From the NCBI GenBank assembly GCA_963711705.1, contig CAVQFM010000019.1:124001-188000 (forward strand): a DNA stretch of 64,000 bases, written 5' to 3'. This DNA comes from RYN-230 sp963711705 (GTDB lineage Bacteria > Actinomycetota > Actinomycetes > Streptosporangiales > Streptosporangiaceae). This document shows positions 35,985 to 45,680 of the stretch, in pieces. The notes under the pieces are model-generated. The model made no database searches, had not been told where the DNA came from, and was given only the letters and a program-made list of their open reading frames with translations. Position 1 is the first letter of the stretch, and each line of letters opens with the position of its first letter. A program made the translations under genes and the position numbers.

Positions 35985-37324
35985 GTGACCGACAACGCCT
36001 TCGTGCCCGGCGAACCCTCCCGTCCCGAGGAGGACCGCGCGTTTGGATTCGAGACCCGGCAGCTGCATGCCGGGCAACGGCCTGACCCGAATACGGGCGC
36101 ACGTGCGGTGCCGATTTTCCAGACGACGAGCTACGTGTTCGAGGACCCGGAATCAGCGGCGGCCTACTTCAACCTGCAGGAGTACGGGAACACGTACTCA
36201 CGCATCATGAACCCGACCGTCGCGGTGTTCGAGGAGCGGGTGGCGAACCTCGAGGGCGGCTGTGGCGCGGTGGCGTTCGCCAGCGGGATCGCCGCGCAAG
36301 CCGCCGCGCTTTTCACGCTGTTGCAGCCGGGTGACCACGTCGTCTCGTCCTCGGCGCTCTACGGCGGGACGGTGAACCAGCTCAAGCACCTGCTCCGGAA
36401 GATGAGTGTGGAGCTCACCTGGGTCGATCCCGATGATCCGGGGGCGTGGCGGAAAGCGGTCCGCGGCAACACGAAGGCGTTCTTCGCTGAGACGATCGGC
36501 AACCCGGCCGGGAACGTGCTGGACATCGAGACGGTGGCGGCCATCGCGCACGAGCACGAGCTGCCGCTGGTCGTGGACAACACGTTCGCGACGCCGTACC
36601 TGTGCCGCCCGATCGAATGGGGCGCCGACATCGTGATCCATTCGGCGACCAAGTTCATCGGCGGCCACGGCACGAGCATCGGCGGGGTCGTCGTCGAGGC
36701 GGGCACGTTCGACTGGTCCAACGGGCGGTTCCCGGTAGTCGCGGACCCGTCGCCGGCCTACCACGGACTGCAATTCCACGAGACGTTCGGGACGTATGGC
36801 TACCTGATGAAGCTCCGGGCCGAGACCCTGCGCGACCTCGGCGCGGCGCTCGCGCCGTTCAACGCCTTCTTGTTCCTGCAGGGGCTGGAGACGCTGTCGC
36901 TGCGGATGGAACGCCACGTCGAGAACGCACGGGCGGTCGCGGCGTTCCTCGACTCGCACGAGCTGGCGTCGAATGTGACCTACCCCGGCCGGGCCGGGAG
37001 CAGATACCGGCCGCTGGTGGAAAAGTACCTGCCGCGCGGGGCCGGCGCGGTGTTCTCGTTCGACTGCGCCGGCGGCCGGCCGGCGGGCAGAGCCTGATCA
37101 GCGGCGTCACCCTCTGGTCCCATCTGGCCAACGTCGGCGACGCGAAGAGCCTGATCATCCACCCGGCCAGCACGACGCACCGCCAGCTGGGCGACGAGGA
37201 ACTGCGGGCGGCCGGCGTCGGGCCGGGGACGGTGCGGCTGTCCGTCGGCACCGAGTCCGTCGATGATCTGATCTGGGACCTGGAGCAGGGTTTCGCCCGG
37301 GTCGCCGCGACAGCGGGAAGGTAG
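35985..37324 (+). CDS. metY: O-acetylhomoserine sulfhydrylase (frameshifted near the end)
   Basis: A PLP enzyme of about 445 residues that condenses O-acetylhomoserine with sulfide to homocysteine. Seen are FETRQLHAGQRPDPNTGAR at the start, FASGIAAQAAALFTLL, VVDNTFATPYLCRP, and the PLP lysine in IHSATKFIGGHGTSIGG. The phase changes at about 37080-37092 in a run of GGCCGGCCGG: one frame stops at 37097, while the other continues with SLISGVTLWSHLANVGDAKS and IHPASTTHRQL to 37324. GTG 35985 follows AGGAGA by 8 bases. The GC-run site favours a sequencing indel. Confidence 0.92.
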
Positions 37325-37331
37325 TCACGCC

Positions 37332-37814
37332 ATGACTGATCTCGCGCGCTACCAGGACCCGCTGACGATCCAGCGCGTGCTGCACACGGCCAGGTCGATC
37401 GCGATCGTGGGCCTGTCCACCAACGAACTGCGGGCCAGCTACTTCGTTGGCTACTACCTCAAGCGGCACGGCTTCCGGGTGATCCCGGTCAACCCGCGGG
37501 AGACGGAGATCCTCGGCGAGACGTGCTACCCGAGCCTGCTGGACGTGCCCGGGCCGGTGGACGTCGTGAACGTCTTCCGCGCGCCTGCGGCGCTGCCGGG
37601 AATCGCCCGGGATGCGGTGGCGATCCAGGCGGGTGCCCTCTGGTGCCAGTTCGGCGTCATCAACGAGGAAGGCGCGCAGATCGCCGGGGACGGCGGCACG
37701 ACGGTGATCATGGACCGCTGCCTCAAGGTCGAGCATGCCCGCTATGCGGGACGGATGCACTGGTTCGGCTTCAACACGCAGCGCATCACGTCCGTCCGCG
37801 CCGGGCTCCAGTAG
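37332..37814 (+). CDS. CoA-binding domain protein (YccU-like)
   Basis: 160-residue single Rossmann-domain protein of the CoA_binding_2 family. SIAIVGLSTNELRASYFVGY is the nucleotide-binding loop, and VIPVNPRETEILGETCYPSL and VDVVNVFRAP follow the family pattern. Members bind CoA or acyl-CoA without a known reaction. It begins 7 bases after metY and is probably in the same transcript, so a link to acetyl-CoA use by MetX is possible but unproven. Confidence 0.88.
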   Translation: MTDLARYQDPLTIQRVLHTARSIAIVGLSTNELRASYFVGYYLKRHGFRVIPVNPRETEILGETCYPSLLDVPGPVDVVNVFRAPAALPGIARDAVAIQAGALWCQFGVINEEGAQIAGDGGTTVIMDRCLKVEHARYAGRMHWFGFNTQRITSVRAGLQ

Positions 37815-37931
37815 CCGGCCGCAGACGAGGCTTCCGGGCGGCCCGGTGGCCCGGCTGCACCCCCAGCCGGGCATCAGCATGCATCGCCGTACTCACCGCG
37901 GCGGGCGCCGGGCGCCCGCCGCAGTCCCTGG

Positions 37932-38813
37932 TCAGTTCCCGGCTGGCTGGGCGGGGGCGAAGAAGTTGGTGAGCAGCGCGTTGACGCGCTCAGCCTCGTC
38001 GTGGTGCACCCAGTGCGAGGCATCGGGCAGCCGCTCGACCCGGTCGAGGTTGGGCACGTCGTCGTGGTCGGGCTCGGCTAGCTCGGGGCCCAGGTAGCGG
38101 TCGCGTTCCCCCCAGATGACCAGCGTGGGCGCCTTGATCGGGCGGATCGCCGCGGCGGCCTCCTTGGGTGGGGTGCGCACCGAGGACCGGTAGTAGTTGA
38201 TCATCCCGGTGGCCGCGCCGGGCTGCGACCACGCCTCGATGTAGCGGTCGAACTCCTCCCGGGTGTAGGCCGGGTGAGCGTCGCGCAGGAAATGCCGGAA
38301 GAAATGCCAGTGGTCGGCGCGCACGACGGCTTCGGGCAGGTCGGGGAGGTCGAAGAAGAAGAAATACCAGGACTTGCGGAGCTGGCCCGGGTGGTGCAGT
38401 CCCTGCGACAGCTTCCGCGGATGAGCGGCGTCGAGGATGGCCAGCCGGCCCACCACCTCCGGGTAGGCCATGGCGGTGGCCCAGGCGACGCTGCCACCCC
38501 AGTCGTGCCCGGCCAGCAGCGCGGACTCGGCCCCGCGCTCGTGGATCAGGTCGCGGATGTCGGCAGTCAGCTTGTCGATGTCGTAGGCATGGACGCCGTC
38601 CGGTTTCGAGGACAGGTTGTAGCCGCGCATGTCCGGTGCCACCACCCGGAACCCCGCCGCCGCGAGCGGCTCGATCTGCAGCCGCCAGCCGTACCAGAAC
38701 TCCGGGAAGCCATGCAGCAACACCACCAGCGGCCCCTCACCAGCCTCCACGTAATGCAGCCGCTGGTCGCCGACCTCGGCGTAACCCTCACGAAGCCCGC
38801 TGCCAATGTCCAT
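37932..38813 (-). CDS. Alpha/beta hydrolase, epoxide hydrolase type
   Basis: 293-residue hydrolase. The oxyanion motif is LLHGFPEFWYGWR, the nucleophile Asp is in AGHDWGGSVAW, cap tyrosines are present (YYRSSVRTPP), and the C-terminal acid and His are in WGERDRYLG and DASHWVHHDEAE. This set fits soluble epoxide hydrolases, which open epoxides to diols through an ester on Asp. ATG 38813 is used (GGGGAT 6 bases upstream); ATG 38819 is an alternative. It is divergent from another hydrolase at 39082. Confidence 0.9.
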   Translation of the reverse strand: MDIGSGLREGYAEVGDQRLHYVEAGEGPLVVLLHGFPEFWYGWRLQIEPLAAAGFRVVAPDMRGYNLSSKPDGVHAYDIDKLTADIRDLIHERGAESALLAGHDWGGSVAWATAMAYPEVVGRLAILDAAHPRKLSQGLHHPGQLRKSWYFFFFDLPDLPEAVVRADHWHFFRHFLRDAHPAYTREEFDRYIEAWSQPGAATGMINYYRSSVRTPPKEAAAAIRPIKAPTLVIWGERDRYLGPELAEPDHDDVPNLDRVERLPDASHWVHHDEAERVNALLTNFFAPAQPAGN

Positions 38814-39081
38814 GATCATCCCCCGTTCGCTGAAGCCGCTCGCGTATCTCCCCTGGGCGCCGGATCGGACGACGCCCGCCACCCAGCATCCGCTGTCAGG
38901 CAATCCTTAAGTAACACGTGCACCAAGAAACGGCAAGAAGTACCGAGGGGTAACGCAGCCTGCATGTGCGCCCGAGCACAGACTTGGGTAAGGCCAGTGT
39001 CAAGCCCAGGGATACCACGGATGCGGCGCGCCCGCCTGGCGCGCGAGCGTGGGGCCGTAGCACATGTGAGGGGGGACCGTC
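38814..39081. other. Divergent intergenic region between two hydrolases
   Basis: 268 bases with no convincing gene. It must hold both divergent promoters. An AT-richer stretch (AATCCTTAAGTAACACGTGC, about 38903-38922) contains the E-box-like CACGTG, but no clear -35/-10 pair stands out. Confidence 0.5.
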
Positions 39082-40059
39082 ATGAGCTCGTCTGCGGCCC
39101 AGCTGCCCACCCCGGAGGGTCCAGGCTCGGTTTCCGGGGCACCGAACCTGCCCGCCGGGTTCGCTGACACGTTCACCAGCCGGTATCTCGACATCGGGGA
39201 TCTGCGCCTGCACGCGGTGACCGGCGGCGGTGGCCCGCCGCTGCTGCTGGTGCACGGCTGGCCGCAGACCTGGTACGCCTGGCGCATGCTGATGCCCGCG
39301 CTGGCCCGGGACTTCTCCGTCGTCGCGGTCAACCAGCGGGGTATCGGGCTGTCCGGCAAACCCTCGGGCGGGTATGACACCGCCACTCTCGCCAGCGACC
39401 TGGTCGCGCTGATGGACGCGCTGGGGCACCAGCGGTTCGCCCTGTACGGGACCGATGTCGGCATGCCGATCGCCTACGCCCTGGCCGCGGACCACCGCGA
39501 CCGGGCGGACCGCCTGGTCGTCTCCGAGGCTCCCCTCCCGGGTATCTCCCCCTCCCCGCCCCTGTTCCTCCCCCCGCAGCTCAACGAGCGGCTGTGGCAC
39601 CTGGCCTTCAACCAGCTGCCCAAGGTGAACGAACAGCTTGTCACCGGGCGGGAAGACATCTTCTTCGGCGCGGAGTTCGACGCCTCGGCCGGGACGAGCA
39701 AGCTCCCCCGCGACACGGTCAGGTACTACATCGACACCCTCGCCGCCGACCCCGACCACCTGCGCGGCAGCTTCGAGTTCTACCGCGCGATCCCCACCAC
39801 CATCGCTCAGAACGAGCAGCGCAAGACCCAGCGGCTGACCCTGCCCGTGCTGGCCATCGGCGGAGCAGAAAGCTCCGGAGCAGGCGTCGGGAACACGATG
39901 AAGCTCGCCGCGGACGACGTGCAGACCCTGGTCATCCCCGGCTGCGGCCACTGGGTCGCCGAACAGGCCCCCGACCAGCTGCTAGCCGCGCTGACCGCGT
40001 TCCTGGCTCCGTACCGGGACGGGTGGCGCCACGGCACGCAATCCAGCACCGGGTCGTGA
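39082..40059 (+). CDS. Alpha/beta hydrolase, haloalkane/haloacetate dehalogenase or epoxide hydrolase type
   Basis: 325-residue hydrolase. HGWPQTWYAWR carries the oxyanion hole, and the nucleophile elbow LYGTDVGMPIAYALA has Asp as nucleophile, as in dehalogenases and epoxide hydrolases. The catalytic His is in IPGCGHWVAEQAPDQ. The N-terminal roughly 35 residues precede the core. It is followed by a larger epoxide hydrolase on the same strand. The exact substrate is unknown. Confidence 0.87.
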   Translation: MSSSAAQLPTPEGPGSVSGAPNLPAGFADTFTSRYLDIGDLRLHAVTGGGGPPLLLVHGWPQTWYAWRMLMPALARDFSVVAVNQRGIGLSGKPSGGYDTATLASDLVALMDALGHQRFALYGTDVGMPIAYALAADHRDRADRLVVSEAPLPGISPSPPLFLPPQLNERLWHLAFNQLPKVNEQLVTGREDIFFGAEFDASAGTSKLPRDTVRYYIDTLAADPDHLRGSFEFYRAIPTTIAQNEQRKTQRLTLPVLAIGGAESSGAGVGNTMKLAADDVQTLVIPGCGHWVAEQAPDQLLAALTAFLAPYRDGWRHGTQSSTGS

Positions 40060-40102
40060 TCACTAGATCAAGCACATGCACGAATGCAAAGGAGGCAGAC
40101 TC

Positions 40103-41285
40103 ATGTCCAGCGAAACTGAGATCCATCCCTTCCGGGTCGACATCAGCGATGAAGCAGTCGCCGGGCTCCGGCAGCGCATCGCCGCGACGCGCTGGCCCTC
40201 CCGGGAGCTGGTCAAGGACCGGTCGCAGGGCGTGCAGCTGGTGACGATGCTGGAGCTGGCCCGCTACTGGGGTACCGAGTACCACTGGCGCAGGTGCGAG
40301 GCGAAACTGAACGCGCTGCCGCAGTTCATGACCGGGATCGACGGGGTGGACATTCACTTCATCCACGTGAAATCGCCGGCCCCGGACGCGCTGCCGCTGA
40401 TCATCACACACGGCTGGCCCGGCTCGGTCATCGAACTGCTCGAGATCATCGGCCCGCTCACCGACCCGGCCGCGCACGGCGGCTCCGCCGGGGACGCGTT
40501 CGACCTGGTCATCCCCTCGCTACCGGGCTACGGCTTCTCCGGCGAGCCGGCCGAGACCGGCTGGAACCCGGGCCGCGTCGCGCAGGCCTGGGCCGAGCTG
40601 ATGCACCGCCTCGGCTACACCCGCTACGTCGCCCAGGGCGGCGACGTAGGCGCTTCGGTCACCGACGCCATGGGCCGCCAGGCACCTGAGGGGCTGGCCG
40701 GCATCCACACCAACCTGCTCGTGACGGCACTGGGCGGTGGCCCCATGCCAGCGAGACACCGAGGCCGAACGCGCGGCGCTCGAGCAGACCAAGACATTCC
40801 GGGCGACCGGTTTTGGCTATTTCCTGGAGCAGGCCACCCGGCCGCAGACGATCGGCTACGCCCTGCTGGATTCACCCGCCGCCCTGGCCGCCTGGATGCT
40901 CGACCACGACACCGACGCCTACCAGAAGATCACCCGCGCCTTCGTCAACGGGCAGCCATCCGGGAATCTCACCCGCGATCACATCCTCGACAACGTATCG
41001 GTGTACTGGCTGACCGGCACCGGGACTTCAGCGGCCCGGTCGTACTGGGAGAGCGGGCAGGCCCAGGCTCAGGCGGCTGGGCAGGCGCCTCCGCCGGTCA
41101 ACCTCCCGGTCGGGTTCACCACGTTCCCGGGCGAGATCTTCCGGGCCCCGCGCAGCTGGGTCGAGGCGTCCTACCCCACCCTCACCTACTTCAACGAGGC
41201 CGCCAGAGGCGGCCACTTCGCCGCCTGGGAAGAGCCCGAGCTGTTCTCTGAGGAGATCCGGGCGGCGTTCAGATCGCTGCGCTAG
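40103..41285 (+). CDS. Epoxide hydrolase with EHN domain (frameshifted)
   Basis: An enzyme of about 394 residues, like microsomal/juvenile-hormone epoxide hydrolases. The N-terminal EHN domain opens with FRVDISDEAVAGLRQRI and TRWPS. The core follows with ITHGWPGSVIELLEII, PSLPGYGFSG, and the nucleophile Asp in AQGGDVGASVTDAM. The phase changes at about 40733-40745. The rest continues with ERAALEQTKTFRATGFGYF, LTRDHILDNVSVYWLTGT and the catalytic His region EAARGGHFAAWEEPELF. ATG 40103 has AAAGGAGG 7 bases upstream. The shift lies in a GGGCGGTGGCCCC run. Confidence 0.88.
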
Positions 41286-41317
41286 CCGCCGTCACCGGCA
41301 CGGACCCGGTGGCGGCT
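41286..41317. terminator. Hairpin after the epoxide hydrolase
   Basis: GCCGCCGTCACCGG (from 41286) pairs imperfectly with CCCGGTGGCGGC (to about 41317). It lies directly after the epoxide hydrolase stop and before the convergent MMPL gene. There is no T run. Confidence 0.5.
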
Positions 41318-41407
41318 GCCGCCGGCTTCTTGCCGCGAATGCTCGTCAGGTCTTGTGAACGGGAATCCCTCATGGGCTTGTCTGTGGCCCGGCCGCCTAG
41401 CCGACGT

Positions 41408-43891
41408 TCAGCGTGATTCTGGCTGCGTGGCGGAGGCGGACTGCGGCCCGGCTGACCCGGCCACGGCCTTCCCGGACGCAGGCGCGGGCACCTCCGGCCG
41501 GTCCATGGTCAGCTTGGATGGCCACCAGTTCCACCGGCCGAGGAGCACGACCGTGGAGGGCACGAGCAGCGTCCGGACCAGGAAGGTATCCATCAGGATC
41601 CCGAGCGCGAGGCTGATCGCGATATCGCGGAACTGGCTGCCGCCCGCCCCGCTGCCGGCCACGACGCCGAACACTACGAAGGTGCCGGCCAGCACCAGGC
41701 CGGCCGAGGTCACCGTCGTGCCGGTCACCCCGATCGCCTTGGTGACCGCCTCGCGCAGCGGCAATCGGTGGGCCTCTTCCCGGATCCGCGTCATGACCAG
41801 GATGTTGTAGTCCTCGCCGAGCGCGAGCAGGAAGATGAACATCAGGAACGGCAGGAAGAAGACCAGTCCCTTCTCGCCCCCGATGTCGACGAACAGCAGC
41901 ACCGAAAGCCCGAGTGCGGCCAGATAGGACAAGCCCACCGACGCGATGAGGTAGAGCGGGGCGATCAGGCTGCGCAGAACGAGGGCCAGCAGGATCCCGA
42001 TCGCCACGATCGCGATGGGGATCACCCTGACCAGGTCATGGTTGGACACGGCGCTGATGTCGTAGAGGGCTGGCGCCTCGCCGCCGACCGCTGAGTCGGC
42101 GGCGCCTATGGAGGTGGCCACCCTGGTGACCTCGGTGCGGATCGCCGGGACGGCATTCAGGGCCGCCGTGCTGCCGGGATCGCCGGCCCGCAACCCGACC
42201 GAGAACTGGACCGTCCGCCCGTCGGCACTGATGAAGTTCGAGGTGCTGCGGTACAGCTGGTAGATCGCGGGCGGTACCTTCCCGGCCAGACCCGGCGGCG
42301 GGACCGGCGGCAGGGCCTTGGCCGGGCCGAGCGCGGCGTGCAACCGGGCGTAATCGGCTGGCGGCAGCGTCAGCCCGCTGGGGTTCAGCGGGCCGGCCAC
42401 GGTGGTGAACAGGCTGCTGGCCTTGAGCTCGCTGGTCGCCTTGGCCAGGACCTGAGGATCGGTCCAGACCGGCTGGCTGAACTTGAAGATCGGCGAAGTC
42501 GGGTTGGCGGCCGACTCCGGGAAGTACTTGGTCAGCAGCAGCGTGCCCTTCGCGGAGTCGCTGCCAGCCGGCGGGGCCGTGCTGCCGCCGAAGCCTGACG
42601 CCGTATAGCCAAGCACGGCCAGTGCCAGGGCGCCGAACGCCAGCACGCCGATGGCCAGCGTGGTCCCGGGACGTCGCACGATGCGGCCGGCCACCCGGCC
42701 CCAGACGCCGGTCCCGCCACTGCCCTGGATGCTCCAGGGCAGCAGCTTGGGCTTATGGAACATGGCCTGGAACAGCGTCCGCTTCATCGCCAGCAGCGAC
42801 AGGCGGATCGACAGCAGCGCGGGCAGCAGCGTGAGGCCGGCCAGCAGGGTGACCCCGATCGCGATCGCGAACGGGATACCGAGGTTGGAGTAGAACGGGA
42901 AGCTGGCCGCCAGCAGGGTCAGCACCGCCGCGATGACCGTGGCGCCCGAGAAGGTGATCGACTCGCCGACCCGGGTGACCGACTCGACCAGCGCGGTCCG
43001 CGCGGCCGGCCGGGGTCCGGCCAGGTCCGAGAGCAGGGACCGGAACAGGCCACGCTCCGGCGCCCCGTCCATGCCGGTCACGTCGTGGCCGGCCGCCCTT
43101 AGCTCTTCCCGGACCCGGAAGACCAGGAACAGCCCGTAGTCGGTGCCGGCACCGAGCACCAGGACGATCAGCAGGAACTGTGCGAGCGGCGATACCTGCA
43201 GACCATGCTTGGCCGCCTCGGCCACGAGCGGACCGGAGATGAGCACGGACAGCAGGGCGGGCAGGACCGTGGCGATGGCGAGCGTCAGCGACCGGAAGAT
43301 GAGCACGAGCAGCACAATGATGAAGATCAGTGACAGGTCCTGCACCTTGTTGCCGGTGTTGCCCGACGCCTTCTGCTGGTCCACCTGAACGGCGACGGTG
43401 CCCGCCAGGTGGACCCGCATCCCGGCCGGCAGCCCGGCGCTGGCGATCTTCGCACGCATGCCGTCGATGAGGTCCTGCTGATAGTTCTGGTTGCCGCTGT
43501 TGTTGGCGGCCAAGGCGAGCAGTTGCACGGCCTGGCCGTTGGCGGAGCGGCCGACGTCGAGCACCTTCTGGATACCGGGCACGGAGTGGAGCCTGGCCTG
43601 CAGGGAAGTCACGGCGCTGATGTCCGCCGCGGTCAGCGGCCCGCTGGTGGTCGCGGCGATGACAGGGATCGGGAGCAGGTTCGAGCTGCCGAACGGCGCG
43701 GACAGGTCGATCGCGTGCTGGCTCGGCGCGCTCGCAGGCAGGAACTTGGAGTTGTTGCTCTGGGTCACGCTCGACAACGACGGCAGTTGCGTCACGGCCG
43801 CGATCGCGCCGAGTACCCAGACCAGCAGGACCAGCCAGCGAAGGCGGACGGCCCACCGGCCGATGGCACCGAAAATCGCATCGACGTGCAT
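41408..43891 (-). CDS. MMPL family RND-type transporter
   Basis: 827-residue integral membrane exporter. Two repeats each have a helix, a large extracytoplasmic loop and a five- to six-helix bundle. AVRLRWLVLLVWVLGAIAAV is the first helix, GAGTDYGLFLVFRVREEL and ALGEDYNILVMTRIREEA are the paired MMPL signature segments with proton-relay Asp/Tyr, and LRSLIAPLYLIASVGLSYLA is a helix in the second half. Actinobacterial MMPL proteins export lipids, siderophores or antibiotics with proton flux. ATG 43891 is chosen (MHVDAIFGAIGRW); the frame is open further upstream without family likeness. Confidence 0.92.
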   Translation of the reverse strand: MHVDAIFGAIGRWAVRLRWLVLLVWVLGAIAAVTQLPSLSSVTQSNNSKFLPASAPSQHAIDLSAPFGSSNLLPIPVIAATTSGPLTAADISAVTSLQARLHSVPGIQKVLDVGRSANGQAVQLLALAANNSGNQNYQQDLIDGMRAKIASAGLPAGMRVHLAGTVAVQVDQQKASGNTGNKVQDLSLIFIIVLLVLIFRSLTLAIATVLPALLSVLISGPLVAEAAKHGLQVSPLAQFLLIVLVLGAGTDYGLFLVFRVREELRAAGHDVTGMDGAPERGLFRSLLSDLAGPRPAARTALVESVTRVGESITFSGATVIAAVLTLLAASFPFYSNLGIPFAIAIGVTLLAGLTLLPALLSIRLSLLAMKRTLFQAMFHKPKLLPWSIQGSGGTGVWGRVAGRIVRRPGTTLAIGVLAFGALALAVLGYTASGFGGSTAPPAGSDSAKGTLLLTKYFPESAANPTSPIFKFSQPVWTDPQVLAKATSELKASSLFTTVAGPLNPSGLTLPPADYARLHAALGPAKALPPVPPPGLAGKVPPAIYQLYRSTSNFISADGRTVQFSVGLRAGDPGSTAALNAVPAIRTEVTRVATSIGAADSAVGGEAPALYDISAVSNHDLVRVIPIAIVAIGILLALVLRSLIAPLYLIASVGLSYLAALGLSVLLFVDIGGEKGLVFFLPFLMFIFLLALGEDYNILVMTRIREEAHRLPLREAVTKAIGVTGTTVTSAGLVLAGTFVVFGVVAGSGAGGSQFRDIAISLALGILMDTFLVRTLLVPSTVVLLGRWNWWPSKLTMDRPEVPAPASGKAVAGSAGPQSASATQPESR

Positions 43892-44006
43892 GGCGACGAG
43901 CCTATTGCCCGCCACCGCGAACTGCGGGACCGCACCCTGCTCTGGAATCAGCGCCCGGTATGCGATCCGGGTCAAGGGCCAGCCCGGCGCCACACGGCGC
44001 CCTAAA

Positions 44007-44035
44007 TCACCGGAATCAGGTGACACCCGCTCACC
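44007..44035. promoter_or_regulatory. Three-box motif TCACC-N7-GGTGA-N7-TCACC, copy 1
   Basis: TCACC (44007-44011), GGTGA (44019-44023) and TCACC (44031-44035) are spaced exactly 12 bases start to start, 57 bases before the isochorismatase start. The same arrangement recurs at 45531-45559. It is also upstream of the divergent MMPL gene. Confidence 0.6.
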
Positions 44036-44091
44036 GTGATCGTGACTAGCTTCAGGGGCACCAGCCCCTGCTACCAGGAGGTGCCCTCCCA

Positions 44092-44709
44092 ATGACCAGT
44101 GCGCCAGTCCGGGACCCGATCGCCGACCACCTCCTCACCCCGCAAAACGCGGTGTTCCTGCTCATCGACTACCAGCCCGCACAGCTAGCCGGGGTCAAGT
44201 CGATGGACCGCGACCTGCTGGTGAAGAACGCCGTCTCGACGGTCAGGACGATCAAGACGTTCGGGATCCCGGTCGTGCACTCGACCATCAACGTCGCCTC
44301 CGGCCGGGGACAGCCCACCCTCCCCGAACTGGCCAGCCTGCTGGCCGACGACAAGCCGCTCGACCGGACCACAACCAACTCCTGGGAAGACATCGAATTC
44401 GTCCAGGCCGTCCACGCCACCGGCCGCCGCAAGCTCATCATCTGCGCCCTGTGGACCGAAATCTGCATGGCCTTCACCGCGCTCGACGCACTGCGCGAAG
44501 GATATGAGGTCTACCCCGTCATCGACGCGATCGGCGGCACCTCGCCCGAGGCCCACCGCGCCGGCCTCGACCGCGTGACGCAAGCCGGCGGCCAGCCGGT
44601 CAGCTGGGTCTCCCTCGCCGTCGAACTGCAGCGCGACTGGGCCCGCCAGGACACGGTCCAGCCCATCATCGAGATCGTCCTCACCGACCGCCTGCTGAAG
44701 GAGGAATAG
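44092..44709 (+). CDS. Isochorismatase-family hydrolase (YcaC-like)
   Basis: 205-residue cysteine hydrolase. The catalytic Asp is in VFLLIDYQPAQL and the Cys in LIICALWTEICMAFTALDA; the cis-peptide region precedes that Cys as in the family. The long form with NSWEDIEFVQAVHATGRRK matches YcaC-type enzymes of unknown substrate rather than true isochorismatase or nicotinamidase. AGGAGG lies 8 bases upstream of ATG 44092. It carries copy 1 of a shared promoter motif. Confidence 0.9.
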   Translation: MTSAPVRDPIADHLLTPQNAVFLLIDYQPAQLAGVKSMDRDLLVKNAVSTVRTIKTFGIPVVHSTINVASGRGQPTLPELASLLADDKPLDRTTTNSWEDIEFVQAVHATGRRKLIICALWTEICMAFTALDALREGYEVYPVIDAIGGTSPEAHRAGLDRVTQAGGQPVSWVSLAVELQRDWARQDTVQPIIEIVLTDRLLKEE

Positions 44710-44819
44710 CGCCTCAGCTACAGAGAAGAAGTGGTGAGTCTCATGCCCGATGCCACCTCCATCGACAGCACATGGCGGGATACCAACGGCGCACGCCGGG
44801 CCAGCCGGGAACGGGCCCG

Positions 44820-45506
44820 GTGACCAGGGATTCCAGCCGCCCGGTGTGGCTGCAGCAGGCCCGGTCCTACCTGCGCCAGGCCGACCCGGTGCTGGCGCGG
44901 CTGATCGACGAGCGGCCGGACTTCGACCCGCGGGCGTGGATGACCCAGTTGCCGCCAATGGACCTGTACGGCGCGCTGCTGTTCCAGGTCACCGGGCAGC
45001 AGCTGTCGGTCGCGGCAACCCGCCGGACCCTGGCCCGCATCGAGGATCTGTTCGGCGGCCATCTGCCCGCACCCACCGAACTGCTGGCTGTCGATCCCGG
45101 CAGGCTCCGGGAGGCCGGGCTGTCGTGGCGGAAGGTCGGCACACTCCGCGACCTGGCCGAGCGGCTCACCGATGGCCGCCTGAACCAGGACGCCCTGAGC
45201 AAGCTGCCCGACGATGAGCTCATCGCGGAACTCACCACAATTACCGGGATAGGACCGTGGACCGTGCAGGGCGCCCTCCTCATCGCCCTCGGCCGGGAAG
45301 ACGTCGTCCTGCCCGGCGACCTGGCCCTGCGTAAGGCCATCCTGGCCGCCTATCGCCTCGACCGCCTTCCCACCCAGCAAGAGGTCCTCGACATCGCCGA
45401 GAAATGGCGGCCCTACCGCAGCCTGGCCACCAGCTACCTGTTCTCCGCCGCCTACGAACCGGCCGGGGCACCCCCAGTCGCCCAGCCGGAACTGCCGCCC
45501 CAGTGA
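44820..45506 (+). CDS. DNA-3-methyladenine glycosylase II family (HhH-GPD)
   Basis: 228-residue base-excision repair glycosylase of the AlkA type, which removes alkylated bases. The helix-hairpin-helix is LTTITGIGPWTVQGALL, followed by the catalytic Asp in VLPGDLALRKAI. The upstream fold segment LLFQVTGQQLSVAATRRTL is typical. There is no Fe-S cluster motif. GTG 44820 is chosen over ATG 44772, since only the former is near a GGGA site. The gap to the isochorismatase gene is about 110 bases. Confidence 0.87.
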   Translation: MTRDSSRPVWLQQARSYLRQADPVLARLIDERPDFDPRAWMTQLPPMDLYGALLFQVTGQQLSVAATRRTLARIEDLFGGHLPAPTELLAVDPGRLREAGLSWRKVGTLRDLAERLTDGRLNQDALSKLPDDELIAELTTITGIGPWTVQGALLIALGREDVVLPGDLALRKAILAAYRLDRLPTQQEVLDIAEKWRPYRSLATSYLFSAAYEPAGAPPVAQPELPPQ

Positions 45507-45530
45507 CGTGCGGTGCTCCGGTCGCGCGAA

Positions 45531-45559
45531 TCACCGGGATCCGGTGACGTCCCCTCACC
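45531..45559. promoter_or_regulatory. Three-box motif TCACC-N7-GGTGA-N7-TCACC, copy 2
   Basis: TCACC (45531-45535), GGTGA (45543-45547) and TCACC (45555-45559) repeat copy 1 with identical spacing. Flanking bases also agree (ATCACCGG and GGTGAC). It lies 122 bases before the esterase gene, so both genes may answer to the same regulator. Confidence 0.6.
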
Positions 45560-45680
45560 TGCCTGGCGGCGAGCCTGGCAGTGGCCCGCCTCCCGGCAGG
45601 AAATTTCAGCAGCGGACTGACATGGGCGAGCTCGCCCGGGAGCGCTGCCAGACCAGCCCCCCACCGATGGGAGATCCTCC

